A stretch of 64,000 bases of DNA from Massilia sp. MS-15 (GCF_020176695.1 NZ_JAIWIA010000001.1:124001-188000); one strand, 5' to 3'. Counted from the first letter of the stretch, positions 35,110 to 45,946 are shown. Notes: generated by a model not told the origin, from the letters alone. Numbers and translations are program-made.

Positions 35110-35912
35110 CGAACAGCGCGCCGAAGCCCCGCCTCGCCGTCGTGCTCACCGCGGCCGCGGTCCTGGTCGCCGGAGTGGTGACCTGGGCGCTGTACAACCG
35201 CTCCGCGTCGACCGTCCCGGCGCCTGGCGCCGGCGCGCCTCTGGCCACCGTGGCCGGCGCCAAGCCACCCGCCAAGACGCTTGACCGCCCGCTCTGGCGC
35301 GAACTGACGCGCGCCCAGCAGGCGGCACTGAAGCCCCTGCAGCCCGAATGGGACAGCCTGGAAGGCATGCGCAAGCGCCGCTGGCTCGAGATGTCGCAGC
35401 GCTTCGCCTCGATGACCCCGGCCGAACAGGCGCGCGTGCACGAGCGCATGCGCCAATGGATGCGCCTGACGCCTGCCCAGCGCGAGCTGGCGCGCGAGAA
35501 CTACAGCAAGACCCGCAAGCTGGCCCCGGGCGAGAAGGCCGCGAGCTGGGAAAGCTACAAGCAACTGTCCGAAGAAGAAAGGCAGCGCCTGGCCCGTTCG
35601 GGCGGCAGCCGTCCGCAGGGCGCGCCGGCGATGCCGCACACGCCGATGATCGCCGCGCCGGTCAGCTGCCCGCCGGGCGCGATGCGGCGCGGCACCGCCT
35701 GCATCGTGCCGCCGGCCGGCGTGCCGGCCACCGCTTCCGGCCCGGCGCCGGCCGCCGCCCCGGCCGCGCCCGGCGCCGTGCCACAGGCGCCGGCTGCCGC
35801 CCCCGCGCCTGCCCCCGCGCCGGCATCGGTGGCATCGCCCGCACCGGCTTCCCCTTCACCCGCTGCCCAGTCCGCACCGAATGCAAGCAACGCGCTCAAT
35901 GTCCCCGTCTAA
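35106..35912 (+). CDS. DUF3106 family protein with Pro/Ala-rich tail
   Basis: A 268-residue protein anchored by one N-terminal helix (VVLTAAAVLVAGVVTWALY). The DUF3106 domain (~residues 60-160) is basic and helical with WRELTRAQQAALKPLQPEWDS, RFASMTPAEQARVHERMRQW and KTRKLAPGEKAASWESYKQLS. The last ~90 residues are Pro/Ala low complexity and probably disordered in the periplasm. It overlaps the DUF3619 stop by four bases. DUF3106 proteins contain repeating helices like those of periplasmic stress sensors; a function is not established. Confidence 0.88.
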   Translation: MTNSAPKPRLAVVLTAAAVLVAGVVTWALYNRSASTVPAPGAGAPLATVAGAKPPAKTLDRPLWRELTRAQQAALKPLQPEWDSLEGMRKRRWLEMSQRFASMTPAEQARVHERMRQWMRLTPAQRELARENYSKTRKLAPGEKAASWESYKQLSEEERQRLARSGGSRPQGAPAMPHTPMIAAPVSCPPGAMRRGTACIVPPAGVPATASGPAPAAAPAAPGAVPQAPAAAPAPAPAPASVASPAPASPSPAAQSAPNASNALNVPV

Positions 35913-36438
35913 GCCGGTCCCGGTCGCCACTCCCAGTATCCTGCGCCGCGTCACGGCCATGCTGTACGAAGCGCTGCTCCTGTTCGCGGTCGAGATGCTG
36001 GCGATCGCGGCCTACATGCTGGTGACCCTGAACAGCCAGCATCCGCTGGCCAGGGAAGGCATGAAGCTGTGGCTGCTGCTGGTGACGGCCGCCTACTTCA
36101 TGTGGTGCTGGATCGACAGCGGCCACACGCTCGCCATGAAGACCTGGCGCATCAAGGTGGTCAAGCTGGGCTGCCACAAGCTGCCGCTGCGGACCGCCGC
36201 GGCGCGCTTCCTGCTGGCCTGGGGCTGGTTCGCGCCGGCGCTGGCCGTGTGCTGGGCCTTTGGCCTGCACGACAAGGCGCAGGTCGGCATCGCGCTGGCG
36301 CTCGGCGTGGCGGCCTGGGCGCTGACGGCGCTGTTCGACAAGGACCGCCAGTTCCTGCACGACCGCCTGGCCGGCACCCGCCTGATCGCCTTGCCGAAGG
36401 CGCCGCGCAAGGCCGCGCGCCAGGGCCAGCCCGGCTGA
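35899..36438 (+). CDS. RDD family membrane protein
   Basis: A 179-residue inner-membrane protein of the RDD family. It has helices at ~residues 20-45 (YEALLLFAVEMLAIAAYML), 55-75 (LLLVTAAYFMWCW) and in the C-terminal half, and the conserved KTWRIKVV and LLAWGWFAP blocks. The FDKDRQFLHDRLAGTRLI end matches the family DxxxxHDxxxxT pattern. The ATG at 35899 overlaps the DUF3106 stop by 14 bases. It closes the sigma-DUF3619-DUF3106 operon. Transport or ion functions have been proposed for some RDD proteins; none can be assigned here. Confidence 0.87.
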   Translation: MSPSKPVPVATPSILRRVTAMLYEALLLFAVEMLAIAAYMLVTLNSQHPLAREGMKLWLLLVTAAYFMWCWIDSGHTLAMKTWRIKVVKLGCHKLPLRTAAARFLLAWGWFAPALAVCWAFGLHDKAQVGIALALGVAAWALTALFDKDRQFLHDRLAGTRLIALPKAPRKAARQGQPG

Positions 36439-36529
36439 GCAGCGCTTTCCGCGCGGCATTCGAACGCGCCCCATCCGCAAGGCACGGAATAATCGCAGGC
36501 TTCCACTGAACCTTGAAGAAGGGTAAGCC

Positions 36530-37504
36530 ATGAAGCTTTCGGACATGCGCGTCGTCATCATGGGCGCCTCGAGCGGCATCGGGGCGGCTACTGCCATTGC
36601 CTTTGCGCGCGAGGGCGCCCGGCTGGTGCTGGGTGCGCGCGGCAAGGAGGGACTGGACGACATCGTGCGGCGCTGCCGCGAAGCCGGCGGCAGCGCCGAG
36701 GCCGTGGTGGTGGACGCGGTCGATGCCGCCGCGGTGCAAGCGTTCGCGCGCCAGGCGCGCGCCACCCTGGGCCGGATCGACCTGTGGTTCAGCAACGTGG
36801 GCGCGGGCGTGGTCGGCAAGTTCGCCGACGTGCCCATCGACGACCACCGCCGCGTGATCGAGACCAACCTGCTCTCCCACATGAACGATGCCCATGCGGT
36901 GCTTCCAATCTTCCTCGAGCAGGACCACGGCATCTGGGTCAACATGATCTCGGCCGGCGGCTTCGTCGCCTCGCCCTACGCGGCGGCCTATTCGGCCAGC
37001 AAGTACGGTCTGCGCGGCTTCAGCGAAGCCCTGCGCGCGGAACTGGGCAAGCGCCCGCATATCCACGTCTGCGACGTCTACCCGACCTTCGTGGACACGC
37101 CGGGTTTCGCCCACGGCGCCAACTACACGGGTGCGAAGATGTCGTATCCGCCGGGAGCGCTCAGGCCCGAGACGGTGGCGGACGCCGTGCTCGCGCTGGC
37201 GCGCCATCCAAGGCCGACCACCGCGGTCGGGGCCCCGGCCACCCTGTTCAGGCTGAGCAATTTCATCGCGCCGAACCTGATCGCATCGGGCATGAACCTG
37301 TATCTTGACCGGTGGGCCCGGAAGGCCGAGCGCGTGCCGCAGACGCGCGGGGCGCTGTATGCGCCGCCGTCGGCGCCGAGCGGCATCCACAGCGGGCAGC
37401 GGCGCGACCCGCCGCCGCCAAACGGGGCACTGGTACTGGCGATTGGCGCCCTGGCGGTGGGCGCCGCCGTCGGGCTACGGCTGCTGGGGCGGCGCGCCGG
37501 CTAG
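36530..37504 (+). CDS. Short-chain dehydrogenase/reductase with C-terminal membrane anchor
   Basis: An SDR of 324 residues. It has the cofactor motif MGASSGIGAATAIAFARE (residues ~11-28), the catalytic Ser (ISAGGF) and YSASKYGLRG with Tyr and Lys, and NLLSHMNDAHAVLP. The first ~260 residues are the enzyme. A linker and a single hydrophobic helix (LVLAIGALAVGAAVGLRLLG, ~299-318) at the C-terminus suggest a membrane-tethered form. The substrate cannot be deduced. It converges with the pseudouridine synthase gene (four-base 3' overlap). Confidence 0.9.
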   Translation: MKLSDMRVVIMGASSGIGAATAIAFAREGARLVLGARGKEGLDDIVRRCREAGGSAEAVVVDAVDAAAVQAFARQARATLGRIDLWFSNVGAGVVGKFADVPIDDHRRVIETNLLSHMNDAHAVLPIFLEQDHGIWVNMISAGGFVASPYAAAYSASKYGLRGFSEALRAELGKRPHIHVCDVYPTFVDTPGFAHGANYTGAKMSYPPGALRPETVADAVLALARHPRPTTAVGAPATLFRLSNFIAPNLIASGMNLYLDRWARKAERVPQTRGALYAPPSAPSGIHSGQRRDPPPPNGALVLAIGALAVGAAVGLRLLGRRAG

Positions 37505-38232
37505 AAGCGTTCGTAGTCGAGCAGGTAGCGCCACTGGCCCGGCTGCAGGCCCGCCATCGGCAGGCGTCCGATACGGATGCGCCGCAGGTCGACGATCTCC
37601 AGGCCGACTTCGCGGCACATGTGGTCGATCAGCCCCGATTTGACGCCCTTGAGGGCGAAACGCAGGCGGTGCTCGTTCTGCCAGCTGACCTTCATCGGCG
37701 CGATCGGCTTGCCGTTGAAGTGCAGGCCATGGTTCAGCAGCGCCAGGCCGCCGTCCCGGATCGCGCCGCTGACGTCGACGATGAATTCCTGTTCCACCCG
37801 CTCGCCCTCTTCCACCAGCTTGCGCGCGACACGGAAATCCTGGGTATACACCACCAGTCCGCTGGCATCGGTTTCGAGCGGGCTGGTCAGGGTCAGCTTG
37901 TGCAGGTGGCGCTGCAGGAAGCGCGGCTGGCCGTGGCCCTGCGCCAGCGTTTCCTGCGCCAGGCAGGCCAGCGCGGGTTCGCCGCGGGCGCCGACGCCGG
38001 AGTTCATGCCGGCCGGCTTGTGCAGCAGGATGGTGACGGGTGGCGCTTCCTCGGCCGAGGCGCCCGGAAGCACGCGCACGTCCTGTGCCGGCAGGACGCG
38101 GCTGGCCGGGTCTTCCACCACGGCGCCGTCGACGCTAATGCCGCCGTTGGCGATGTAGCGCTCGGCCTCGGCGCGCGAGCAGCCCAGCTGGGCCGCGACG
38201 CGCTTGGCCAGGCGGATGGCCTCGGCCGTCAT
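37501..38232 (-). CDS. RsuA/RluF-family RNA pseudouridine synthase homologue with altered catalytic position
   Basis: It has an N-terminal S4 RNA-binding domain (LAKRVAAQLGCSRAEAERYIANGGISVDG) and a pseudouridine synthase fold (ILLHKPAGMNS, LVVYTQD, EQEFIVDV). In RsuA/RluF enzymes the catalytic Asp is in GRLD; here the segment reads SPLETDASGL, with Glu (codon GAA, near 37877) at that place. The enzyme may be inactive, or the Asp two residues on may serve. The ATG at 38232 (MTAEAIRLAKR) is preferred to 38244. The 3' neighbour is the SDR; the 5' neighbour is ltaE, overlapping. Confidence 0.85.
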   Translation of the reverse strand: MTAEAIRLAKRVAAQLGCSRAEAERYIANGGISVDGAVVEDPASRVLPAQDVRVLPGASAEEAPPVTILLHKPAGMNSGVGARGEPALACLAQETLAQGHGQPRFLQRHLHKLTLTSPLETDASGLVVYTQDFRVARKLVEEGERVEQEFIVDVSGAIRDGGLALLNHGLHFNGKPIAPMKVSWQNEHRLRFALKGVKSGLIDHMCREVGLEIVDLRRIRIGRLPMAGLQPGQWRYLLDYERF

Positions 38233-39266
38233 TGTTCCCGCCATTGCGCGAAGAAGTCCGTGAACACGTCGACGGTGCGCGCCACGTCGGCGGCGCTCAC
38301 GTCCAGGTGGGTCACCAGGCGCATGCGCGGACCGACCGTCGCGCGGATGCGGGCAGCGGCCAGCGCCTCGCGCAGCGGCGCGCAGGCGGCGGCCGGGATG
38401 TCGAGCCAGAAGATGTTGGTCTGCGGCGTGCCGACCTTGAGCGCCGCGATCTGCGCGAGGCCTCGGGCCAGCGCGGCAGCGTTGTCATGGTCCTCGGCCA
38501 GGCGCTCGACGTTGTGCTCGAGCGCATACTGCGCCGCTGCCGCCAGTACGCCGGCCTGGCGCATGCCGCCGCCCAGCATCTTGCGCCAGCGCTTGCCCTG
38601 CTCGATGAAAGCCCTGGGGCCGAGCAGTACCGACCCGACCGGCGCGCCCAGGCCCTTCGACAGGCAGACCGAGACCGTGTCGAAGCCCTGTACCGCCGCG
38701 CGCAGGCTGATGCCGTTCCTGACGGCCGCGTTGGCGATGCGGGCGCCGTCCAGGTGGGTGGCCAGGCCGCGGCTGTGCGCCAGGCTTGTCGCCGCCTTGA
38801 CGTAGTCCTGCGGCAGCACGCGCCCGCCGATGGTGTTTTCCAGCGCCAGCAGGCGGGTGCGCGCGAAGTGCATGTCGTCGGGCTTGATATAGGCCTCGAT
38901 ATCGGCCAGGGCGATCGAGCCGTCCGCCTGGTTGGCGATCGGCTGGGGCTGGATCGAACCGAGCACCGCCGCGCCGCCGCCTTCGTACTTGTAGGTGTGC
39001 GCCTCCTGGCCGACCAGGTACTCGTCGCCACGCGCGCAATGCGTCATCAGGGCGATCAGGTTGGTCTGGGTGCCGGAGGGCGCGAACAGGCCGGCCTCGA
39101 AGCCGAACAGCTCGGCCGCATACTCCTGCAGGCGGTTGACCGAGGGGTCGTCGGCGTACACGTCGTCGCCGACGCTTGCCGCGGCCATGGCGGCGCGCAT
39201 CGCCTCGGACGGCTGGGTCACGGTATCGCTGCGCAGGTCGATCCACTCTTGATTCGTGTCGCTCAT
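38229..39266 (-). CDS. ltaE: Low-specificity L-threonine aldolase
   Basis: A PLP enzyme that cleaves L-threonine and L-allo-threonine to glycine and acetaldehyde. The 345 residues show IDLRSDTVTQPSEAMRAAM, VGDDVYADDPSVNRLQEYAA, AHTYKYEGGGAA, ATHLDGARIANAA (PLP-binding Asp) and the Schiff-base Lys in VCLSKGLGAPVGSVL. Its 3' end overlaps the start of the pseudouridine synthase gene (ATGA-type). Confidence 0.95.
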   Translation of the reverse strand: MSDTNQEWIDLRSDTVTQPSEAMRAAMAAASVGDDVYADDPSVNRLQEYAAELFGFEAGLFAPSGTQTNLIALMTHCARGDEYLVGQEAHTYKYEGGGAAVLGSIQPQPIANQADGSIALADIEAYIKPDDMHFARTRLLALENTIGGRVLPQDYVKAATSLAHSRGLATHLDGARIANAAVRNGISLRAAVQGFDTVSVCLSKGLGAPVGSVLLGPRAFIEQGKRWRKMLGGGMRQAGVLAAAAQYALEHNVERLAEDHDNAAALARGLAQIAALKVGTPQTNIFWLDIPAAACAPLREALAAARIRATVGPRMRLVTHLDVSAADVARTVDVFTDFFAQWREQ

Positions 39267-39309
39267 CTCGTTTTCGGTCCGCTAGGTTCGCTTGGTTTGC
39301 TTGGTTTGC

Positions 39310-40188
39310 TTAGTTTGCTTCGACAGGGGTGTAGAAGCGCTGCTTCATCTCGTCCAGGCCCAGTTCGGCCATCACTTCCCGCAGTCGCTCGGCCGGGCGG
39401 CGGCGCGGCAGGTCTTTGTACGTCGCGACGATCAGTTCGTTCTTCATCGAGTGCTCCCACCCCACCAGTTCGGTGACCGTGACCTGGTAGCCGTGCGCCT
39501 CCAGCTGCAGGCAGCGCAGCACGTTGGTGATCTGGCTGCCGAACTCGCGGGTGTGGATCGGGTGGCGCCAGATCTCGGTCAGGGCGCTGCGGCCCAGGTC
39601 CTTGCCCTTGTTCTTGCGCAGCACGCTCGCCACCTCGGCCTGGCAACAGGGCACCAGCACCATGTGCCTCGCGCCTTTCTTGAGCGCGAAGTCGATCGCG
39701 TCATCAGTGGCGGTGTTGCAGGCATGCAGCGCGGTGACGATGTCGATGGTCTCCGGCAGCCGGGTCGAGGTGGTCGATTCGGCCACCGACAGCGGCAGGA
39801 AGGACATGCCGCCGAAGCCCAGGCGCGCGGCCAGTTCGGTCGACTTGCGCACCAGCTCTTCGCGGGTTTCAATGCCATAGATGTGGGAACCGTCCTCGCG
39901 GCCCTTGAAGAACAGGTCGTACAGGATGAAACCGAGGTAGGACTTGCCGGCGCCGTGGTCGACCAGGGACACGCCCCCCTTGTTTTCCAGCACGTTGTTC
40001 AACAGCGGCTCGATGAAGTTGTACAGGTGGTAGACCTGCTTCAGCTTGCGCCGGCTGTCCTGGTTCAGCTTGCCGTCCCGGGTAAGGATGTGCAGTTCCT
40101 TCAGCAGCGCGATCGACTGGCCGGGACGGACTTCCGGCGGCAGTTCGGGCGCCGCGGTCGGCTTGGGGGTGTGCTTAGCTTGCTTCAT
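39310..40188 (-). CDS. Class I SAM-dependent methyltransferase (Methyltransf_32-like)
   Basis: A 292-residue predicted methyltransferase. The SAM motif I is SLVDHGAGKSYLGFILYD (~residues 72-89) and the acidic loop IYGIETREELVRKS follows. HACNTATDDAIDFALKKGA and VLVPCCQAEVA are typical of the group related to GSTCD/METTL25 proteins; the paired Cys in PCCQ is characteristic. The start at 40188 (MKQAKHTPKP) avoids overrunning iscX, with which it overlaps by 14 bases. The target molecule is unknown. It may be transcribed with the isc operon. Confidence 0.85.
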   Translation of the reverse strand: MKQAKHTPKPTAAPELPPEVRPGQSIALLKELHILTRDGKLNQDSRRKLKQVYHLYNFIEPLLNNVLENKGGVSLVDHGAGKSYLGFILYDLFFKGREDGSHIYGIETREELVRKSTELAARLGFGGMSFLPLSVAESTTSTRLPETIDIVTALHACNTATDDAIDFALKKGARHMVLVPCCQAEVASVLRKNKGKDLGRSALTEIWRHPIHTREFGSQITNVLRCLQLEAHGYQVTVTELVGWEHSMKNELIVATYKDLPRRRPAERLREVMAELGLDEMKQRFYTPVEAN

Positions 40189-40369
40189 CGATCCATGCTG
40201 CCTGAATGGCTTCCAGTACACGTTCGCCGCCGCGGTGGCGGTCGTCGTCGAAGCCGTCGAGGGCGACGACCCAGTTGTGGAGGTCGACGAAGCGCACGGT
40301 GGCGGGGTCGACGTCCGGATAGCGCTCGTACAGGGCCTCGGCGATCGCCGAGACATCGGTCCACTTCAT
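40175..40369 (-). CDS. iscX: Fe-S cluster assembly protein IscX
   Basis: A small acidic protein (64 residues) at the end of isc operons that binds IscS and iron and modulates cluster assembly. It matches IscX from MKWTDVSAIAEALYERYPDVD to LHNWVVALDGFDDD and GGERVLEAIQAAW. It lies 14 bases after fdx. It is the last canonical isc gene; the methyltransferase overlaps its end. Confidence 0.95.
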   Translation of the reverse strand: MKWTDVSAIAEALYERYPDVDPATVRFVDLHNWVVALDGFDDDRHRGGERVLEAIQAAWIDEAS

Positions 40370-40383
40370 GGCGGCCCTCCCGT

Positions 40384-40725
40384 TCAGTGGTTCTTCTCTG
40401 CTGCGTGGTTGATGGTGTACTTCGGGATCTCGACCACCAGGTCCTCGTCGGCGACGATCGCCTGGCACGACAGGCGCGAGTTCGGCTCCAGGCCCCAGGC
40501 CTTGTCGAGCATGTCTTCTTCCTTTTCTTCCTGCTCGTTCAGCGAGTCGAAGCCTTCGCGCACGATCACGTGGCAGGTGGTGCAGGCGCAGACGCGGTCG
40601 CAGGCATGCTCGATCTCGATGTCGTTCTCGAGCAGGACGTCGCAGATCGACTTGCCGGCGGGGGATTCCAGCACGGCGCCGTCGGGGCAGAAGACGGGAT
40701 GGGGGAGGATGACGATTTGTGGCAC
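40384..40725 (-). CDS. fdx: ISC system 2Fe-2S ferredoxin
   Basis: An adrenodoxin-type ferredoxin that supplies electrons to Fe-S cluster assembly. The 113-residue protein has the ligand set CDRVCACTTCHVIV (three cluster Cys plus a free Cys) with the fourth Cys in SRLSCQAIVADEDLVVEIP. The C-terminus ends NHAAEKNH. Between this gene and hscA lies a ~100-bp palindromic repeat, which spreads the normally tight hscA-fdx junction to 137 bases. Confidence 0.96.
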   Translation of the reverse strand: MPQIVILPHPVFCPDGAVLESPAGKSICDVLLENDIEIEHACDRVCACTTCHVIVREGFDSLNEQEEKEEDMLDKAWGLEPNSRLSCQAIVADEDLVVEIPKYTINHAAEKNH

Positions 40726-40749
40726 TTGATTACCTCGTTGTTTGTTTTC

Positions 40750-40850
40750 GTGGCGTGGCGGCTTTGCCGCCCGCGCGCCCGGCGATCGGTCGCGTCGCCG
40801 CGATGCATGCCCGATTTGAACGCGTGGGCGGCAAAGCCGCCCACCCTACG
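40750..40850. repeat. Composite palindromic repeat (about 100 bp) between hscA and fdx
   Basis: Two GC-rich hairpins flank a spacer. The left is GGCGGCTTTGCCGCC (near 40757-40771) and the right is GTGGGCGGC-AAA-GCCGCCCAC (40824-40844) ending CCACCCTACG. The spacer and right arm (40793-40831) match a 39-bp segment of the second element at 42843-42881 with about four differences, in the same orientation. Confidence 0.85.
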
Positions 40851-40862
40851 TATAGATGATGC

Positions 40863-42752
<1,890 letters not shown>

Positions 42753-42798
42753 GGTCGTGTTACCTGTATTCTTGTTTATGCAATGACGTATCGTCATT

Positions 42799-42899
42799 GT
42801 AGGGTGGGCGGGTTCTCCGCCCACGCGGTCAACCAGCACGAGCGTCGCCGCAATGCATGCCAAGTTTGAACGCGTGGGCGGGAGACCCGCCCACCCTAC
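42799..42899. repeat. Composite palindromic repeat (about 100 bp) between hscB and hscA
   Basis: It begins GTAGGGTGGGCGG, and its first hairpin closes with CCGCCCACGCG. The core CGTCGCCGCAATGCATGCC follows. A second hairpin, CGTGGGCGG-GAGAC-CCGCCCACCCTAC, mirrors the first. It resembles a BIME of two inverted REP units. Confidence 0.88.
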
Positions 42900-43418
42900 T
42901 TATGCGTCCAATGCTTCGAACGCGTACTGTACCTCTTCCCCGAGCTTGTCGAGGAACATCATGGCGCGCACGGTCTGCGCGGCGCCATGATAGTCGCCCG
43001 CATCGAGCTGCGCGCCGACCTGCTCCAGCATCTCCTTGCGCTCGCGGCGCAGCTGCGCGTCGAGCGCATCGAGCGCGCCGGCATCCTTCGCGGCGCGTGC
43101 GTCTTCGAGTGCCTCGCGCCATTCCATCTGCTGCATCAGGAAGCTGGCCGGCATCGCCGTGTTGGACTCGGTCTGCAAGTCGACACCGTTGATCTCGCAG
43201 AGGTACTGCGCGCGCTTCTGCGGAGTGCGCAGGGTCGCATAGGCCTCGTTGGCGCGCGTCGCCCACTGCATCGCGACGCGCTTCTCGGCGTCGGTGGCGT
43301 TCACGAAGCGGTCCGGGTGCACCCGGCCCTGGACTTCGCGGTAGGCCGCGTCCAGCGCCGCGCCATCGACGGTGAAGCTGGCGGGCAACTGGAACAGCTC
43401 GAAGTGGTTCTGCTTCAT
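42900..43418 (-). CDS. hscB: Fe-S co-chaperone HscB
   Basis: A J-domain co-chaperone that delivers IscU to HscA and stimulates its ATPase. The 172 residues comprise an N-terminal J domain with the HPD triad (GRVHPDRFVNATDAEKR, ~residues 33-49) and the C-terminal helical IscU-binding domain. The stop codon abuts the palindromic element. It lies seven bases after iscA. Confidence 0.96.
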   Translation of the reverse strand: MKQNHFELFQLPASFTVDGAALDAAYREVQGRVHPDRFVNATDAEKRVAMQWATRANEAYATLRTPQKRAQYLCEINGVDLQTESNTAMPASFLMQQMEWREALEDARAAKDAGALDALDAQLRRERKEMLEQVGAQLDAGDYHGAAQTVRAMMFLDKLGEEVQYAFEALDA

Positions 43419-43425
43419 CGTGGCG

Positions 43426-43749
43426 TCAGATGCGGAAGCTTTCGCCGCAGCCGCAGTTGTCCTTGACGTTCGGGTTGTTGAAGCGGAAGCCTTCGTTCAG
43501 GCCTTCGCGCGCGAAATCCAGTTCGGTGCCGTCGATGTAGGGCAGGCTTTTCGGGTCGACGAAGACCTTCACGCCATGCGATTCGAAGACATTGTCGTCC
43601 GGGGTCGCATCGTCGACGTACTCAAGCTTGTAGGCCAGGCCGGAGCAGCCGGTGGTGCGCACACCGAAGCGCAAGCCGATGCCCTTGCCCCGACGCTCGA
43701 GGTAGCGGTTGACGTGCTTCGCGGCTTTTTCAGTCAGGGTGATTGCCAT
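43426..43749 (-). CDS. iscA: Iron-sulfur cluster assembly protein IscA
   Basis: An A-type carrier that accepts clusters or iron from the ISC machinery. The 107-residue protein has the three conserved cysteines in [13 protein letters not shown] and DNCGCGESF and the N-terminal [13 protein letters not shown]. It lies between iscU and hscB in normal order. Confidence 0.97.
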   Translation of the reverse strand: MAITLTEKAAKHVNRYLERRGKGIGLRFGVRTTGCSGLAYKLEYVDDATPDDNVFESHGVKVFVDPKSLPYIDGTELDFAREGLNEGFRFNNPNVKDNCGCGESFRI

Positions 43750-43777
43750 GTCGGTGACTCCAGTCTGTGCTTGCGGA

Positions 43778-44167
43778 TTACGCCTTCTCGGCGTGCTTTG
43801 CCTTGTAGTCGGCCACGGCGGCCTTGATCGCGTCCTCGGCCAGGATCGAGCAGTGGATCTTCACCGGCGGCAGCGCCAGTTCCTCGGCGATCTGGGTGTT
43901 CTTGATCGACAGCGCTTCATCCAGCGACTTGCCCTTGACCCATTCCGTCACGAGCGAGCTCGAGGCGATGGCCGAACCGCAGCCATAGGTCTTGAACTTC
44001 GCGTCCTCGATCAGGCCCTGCTCGTTGACCTTGATCTGCAGCTTCATCACGTCGCCGCAGGCCGGTGCGCCGACCATGCCGGTGCCCACCGCATCGTCGC
44101 CCTTGTCGAAGGCGCCGACGTTGCGCGGGTTTTCGTAGTGGTCCAGTACTTTGTCCGAATATGCCAT
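43778..44167 (-). CDS. iscU: Fe-S cluster scaffold IscU
   Basis: The scaffold on which IscS-derived sulfur and iron form 2Fe-2S clusters. The 129-residue protein has the cluster-ligand cysteines in [24 protein letters not shown] and [11 protein letters not shown]. The LPPVK motif recognised by HscA (LALPPVK) precedes the last of these. It lies 27 bases after iscS. Confidence 0.98.
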   Translation of the reverse strand: MAYSDKVLDHYENPRNVGAFDKGDDAVGTGMVGAPACGDVMKLQIKVNEQGLIEDAKFKTYGCGSAIASSSLVTEWVKGKSLDEALSIKNTQIAEELALPPVKIHCSILAEDAIKAAVADYKAKHAEKA

Positions 44168-44194
44168 GGTGTTACTCCTTGAATGCTTGCGAAA

Positions 44195-45451
44195 TTAGTG
44201 GGCTGCCCATTGGATCGAGTTGAGGTCGATCCCTTCCTTGAACATGTCCCACAGCGGCGACAGCTCGCGCAGTTTGCCGACCTTGGCCTTCAGCAGGTTG
44301 ACGGCGAAGTCGATGTCTTCCTCGGTCGTGAAGCGGCCGATGGTGAAGCGGATCGAGCTGTGCGCCAGTTCGTCGCTGCGGCCCAGGGCGCGCAGCACGT
44401 AGGACGGCTCCAGCGAGGCCGAGGTGCAGGCCGAACCGGACGACACCGCGATGTCCTTGATCGCCATGATCAGGGACTCGCCCTCGACGTAGTTGAACGA
44501 GACGTTCAGGTTGTGCGGCACGCGGTGGTCCATGTCGCCGTTGATGTACACCTCTTCGATCTCCAGCAGGCCCTTGGCCAGGCGGTCGCGCAGCGCTTTC
44601 ACGCGCTCCAGCTCGCTGTGCATCTCTTCCTTGGCGATGCGGAAGGCTTCGCCCATGCCCACGATCTGGTGGGTCGGCAGCGTGCCCGAACGCAGGCCGC
44701 GCTCGTGGCCGCCGCCGTGCATCTGCGCTTCCAGGCGCACGCGCGGCTTGCGGCGCACGTACAGGGCGCCCACGCCTTTCGGGCCGTAGGTCTTGTGCGC
44801 GGTGAAGGTCATCAGGTCGCACTTGGTTTTGTTCAGGTCGATCTCGACCTTGCCCGTCGCCTGCGCGGCGTCGCAATGGAAGATGATGCCCTTGGCGCGG
44901 CACAGTTCGCCGATGGCGTCGATCGGCTGGATGACGCCGATCTCGTTATTGACCAGCATGACCGAAACCAGGATGGTGTCCGGGCGGATCGCCGCTTCCA
45001 GCTGGGCGACGGTGATCAGGCCGTTGTCCTGCGGCTCGAGGTAGGTCGCTTCGAAACCCTGGCGCTCCAGTTCGCGCACGGTGTCCAGCACCGCCTTGTG
45101 CTCGGTCTTGACCGTGATGATGTGCTTGCCCTTGGTCTTGTAGAACTGGGCGGCGCCCTTCAGGGCCAGGTTGTTCGATTCGGTCGCGCCCGAGGTCCAG
45201 ATGATCTCGCGCGGATCGGCGCCGACCAGGGCCGCCACGTTGGCGCGCGCTTCCTCCACCGCCGCTTCGGCGCTCCAGCCGTACATATGACTGCGCGATG
45301 CCGGGTTGCCGAACTGTTCGCGCAGGTAGGGAATCATCTTGTCGGCCACGCGCGGATCGATCGGCGTCGTCGCCGAGTAATCCATGTAGATCGGGAAATG
45401 CGGGGCAGTGACGAAGCTCTGCTCGATTTGTTTGTCCAAAGGCGCGTTCAT
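44195..45451 (-). CDS. iscS: Cysteine desulfurase IscS
   Basis: A PLP enzyme converting cysteine to alanine and a protein-bound persulfide, the sulfur source for Fe-S clusters, tRNA thiolation and FdhD. The 418 residues contain [32 protein letters not shown], the PLP Lys in [13 protein letters not shown] and the persulfide-bearing Cys in [17 protein letters not shown]. It is about 14 residues longer at the N-terminus than E. coli IscS. It starts 15 bases after iscR. Confidence 0.98.
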   Translation of the reverse strand: MNAPLDKQIEQSFVTAPHFPIYMDYSATTPIDPRVADKMIPYLREQFGNPASRSHMYGWSAEAAVEEARANVAALVGADPREIIWTSGATESNNLALKGAAQFYKTKGKHIITVKTEHKAVLDTVRELERQGFEATYLEPQDNGLITVAQLEAAIRPDTILVSVMLVNNEIGVIQPIDAIGELCRAKGIIFHCDAAQATGKVEIDLNKTKCDLMTFTAHKTYGPKGVGALYVRRKPRVRLEAQMHGGGHERGLRSGTLPTHQIVGMGEAFRIAKEEMHSELERVKALRDRLAKGLLEIEEVYINGDMDHRVPHNLNVSFNYVEGESLIMAIKDIAVSSGSACTSASLEPSYVLRALGRSDELAHSSIRFTIGRFTTEEDIDFAVNLLKAKVGKLRELSPLWDMFKEGIDLNSIQWAAH

Positions 45452-45466
45452 GGGTTCACTCCGGTT

Positions 45467-45946
45467 TCAATTTTGTACGGCGGCGCTGGCGGCGGTACGG
45501 TGCACCACCACAACGGCTTGTTCTTTATGCTTCTGCTGGTCGACCAGGTCTTGCAGCGAGACCGAGTCCAGGTAGTCGACCATCTTGGCGTTGAGCGTGG
45601 TCCACAGTTCATGGGTCATGCAACGGGTGCCGGAAGCAGCGTCGGCGCCGTGACAGTTTTCTTTGCCACCGCACTGGGTGGCGTCGAGCGGTTCGTCGAC
45701 CGCGATGATGATGTCGGCCACCGTCACCCGGTCGGCGGGGCGGGCCAGGCTGTAGCCGCCGCCGGGGCCGCGGATCGATTCGACGATCTCGTGCCGGCGC
45801 AGCTTGCCGAACAGCTGTTCGAGGTAGGACAGCGAAATGGCCTGGCGCTGGCTGATGCCCGACAACGTAACCGGACCATTGCCCTGGCGCAGGGCGAGAT
45901 CGATCATCGCAGTAACAGCAAAACGGCCTTTGGTGGTCAGACGCAT
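45467..45946 (-). CDS. iscR: Fe-S sensing transcriptional regulator IscR
   Basis: An Rrf2-family repressor that binds a 2Fe-2S cluster and represses isc transcription when clusters are plentiful. The 159 residues start MRLTTKGRFAVTAMIDLAL and include the winged helix (SLSYLEQLFGKLRRHEIVESIRGP). The cluster ligands are three Cys and one His in ATQCGGKENCHG and GTRCMTHELW; the last spacing is three residues longer than in E. coli. The ATG at 45946 fits the family start. A type-1 IscR site lies about 90 bases upstream. Confidence 0.96.
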   Translation of the reverse strand: MRLTTKGRFAVTAMIDLALRQGNGPVTLSGISQRQAISLSYLEQLFGKLRRHEIVESIRGPGGGYSLARPADRVTVADIIIAVDEPLDATQCGGKENCHGADAASGTRCMTHELWTTLNAKMVDYLDSVSLQDLVDQQKHKEQAVVVVHRTAASAAVQN

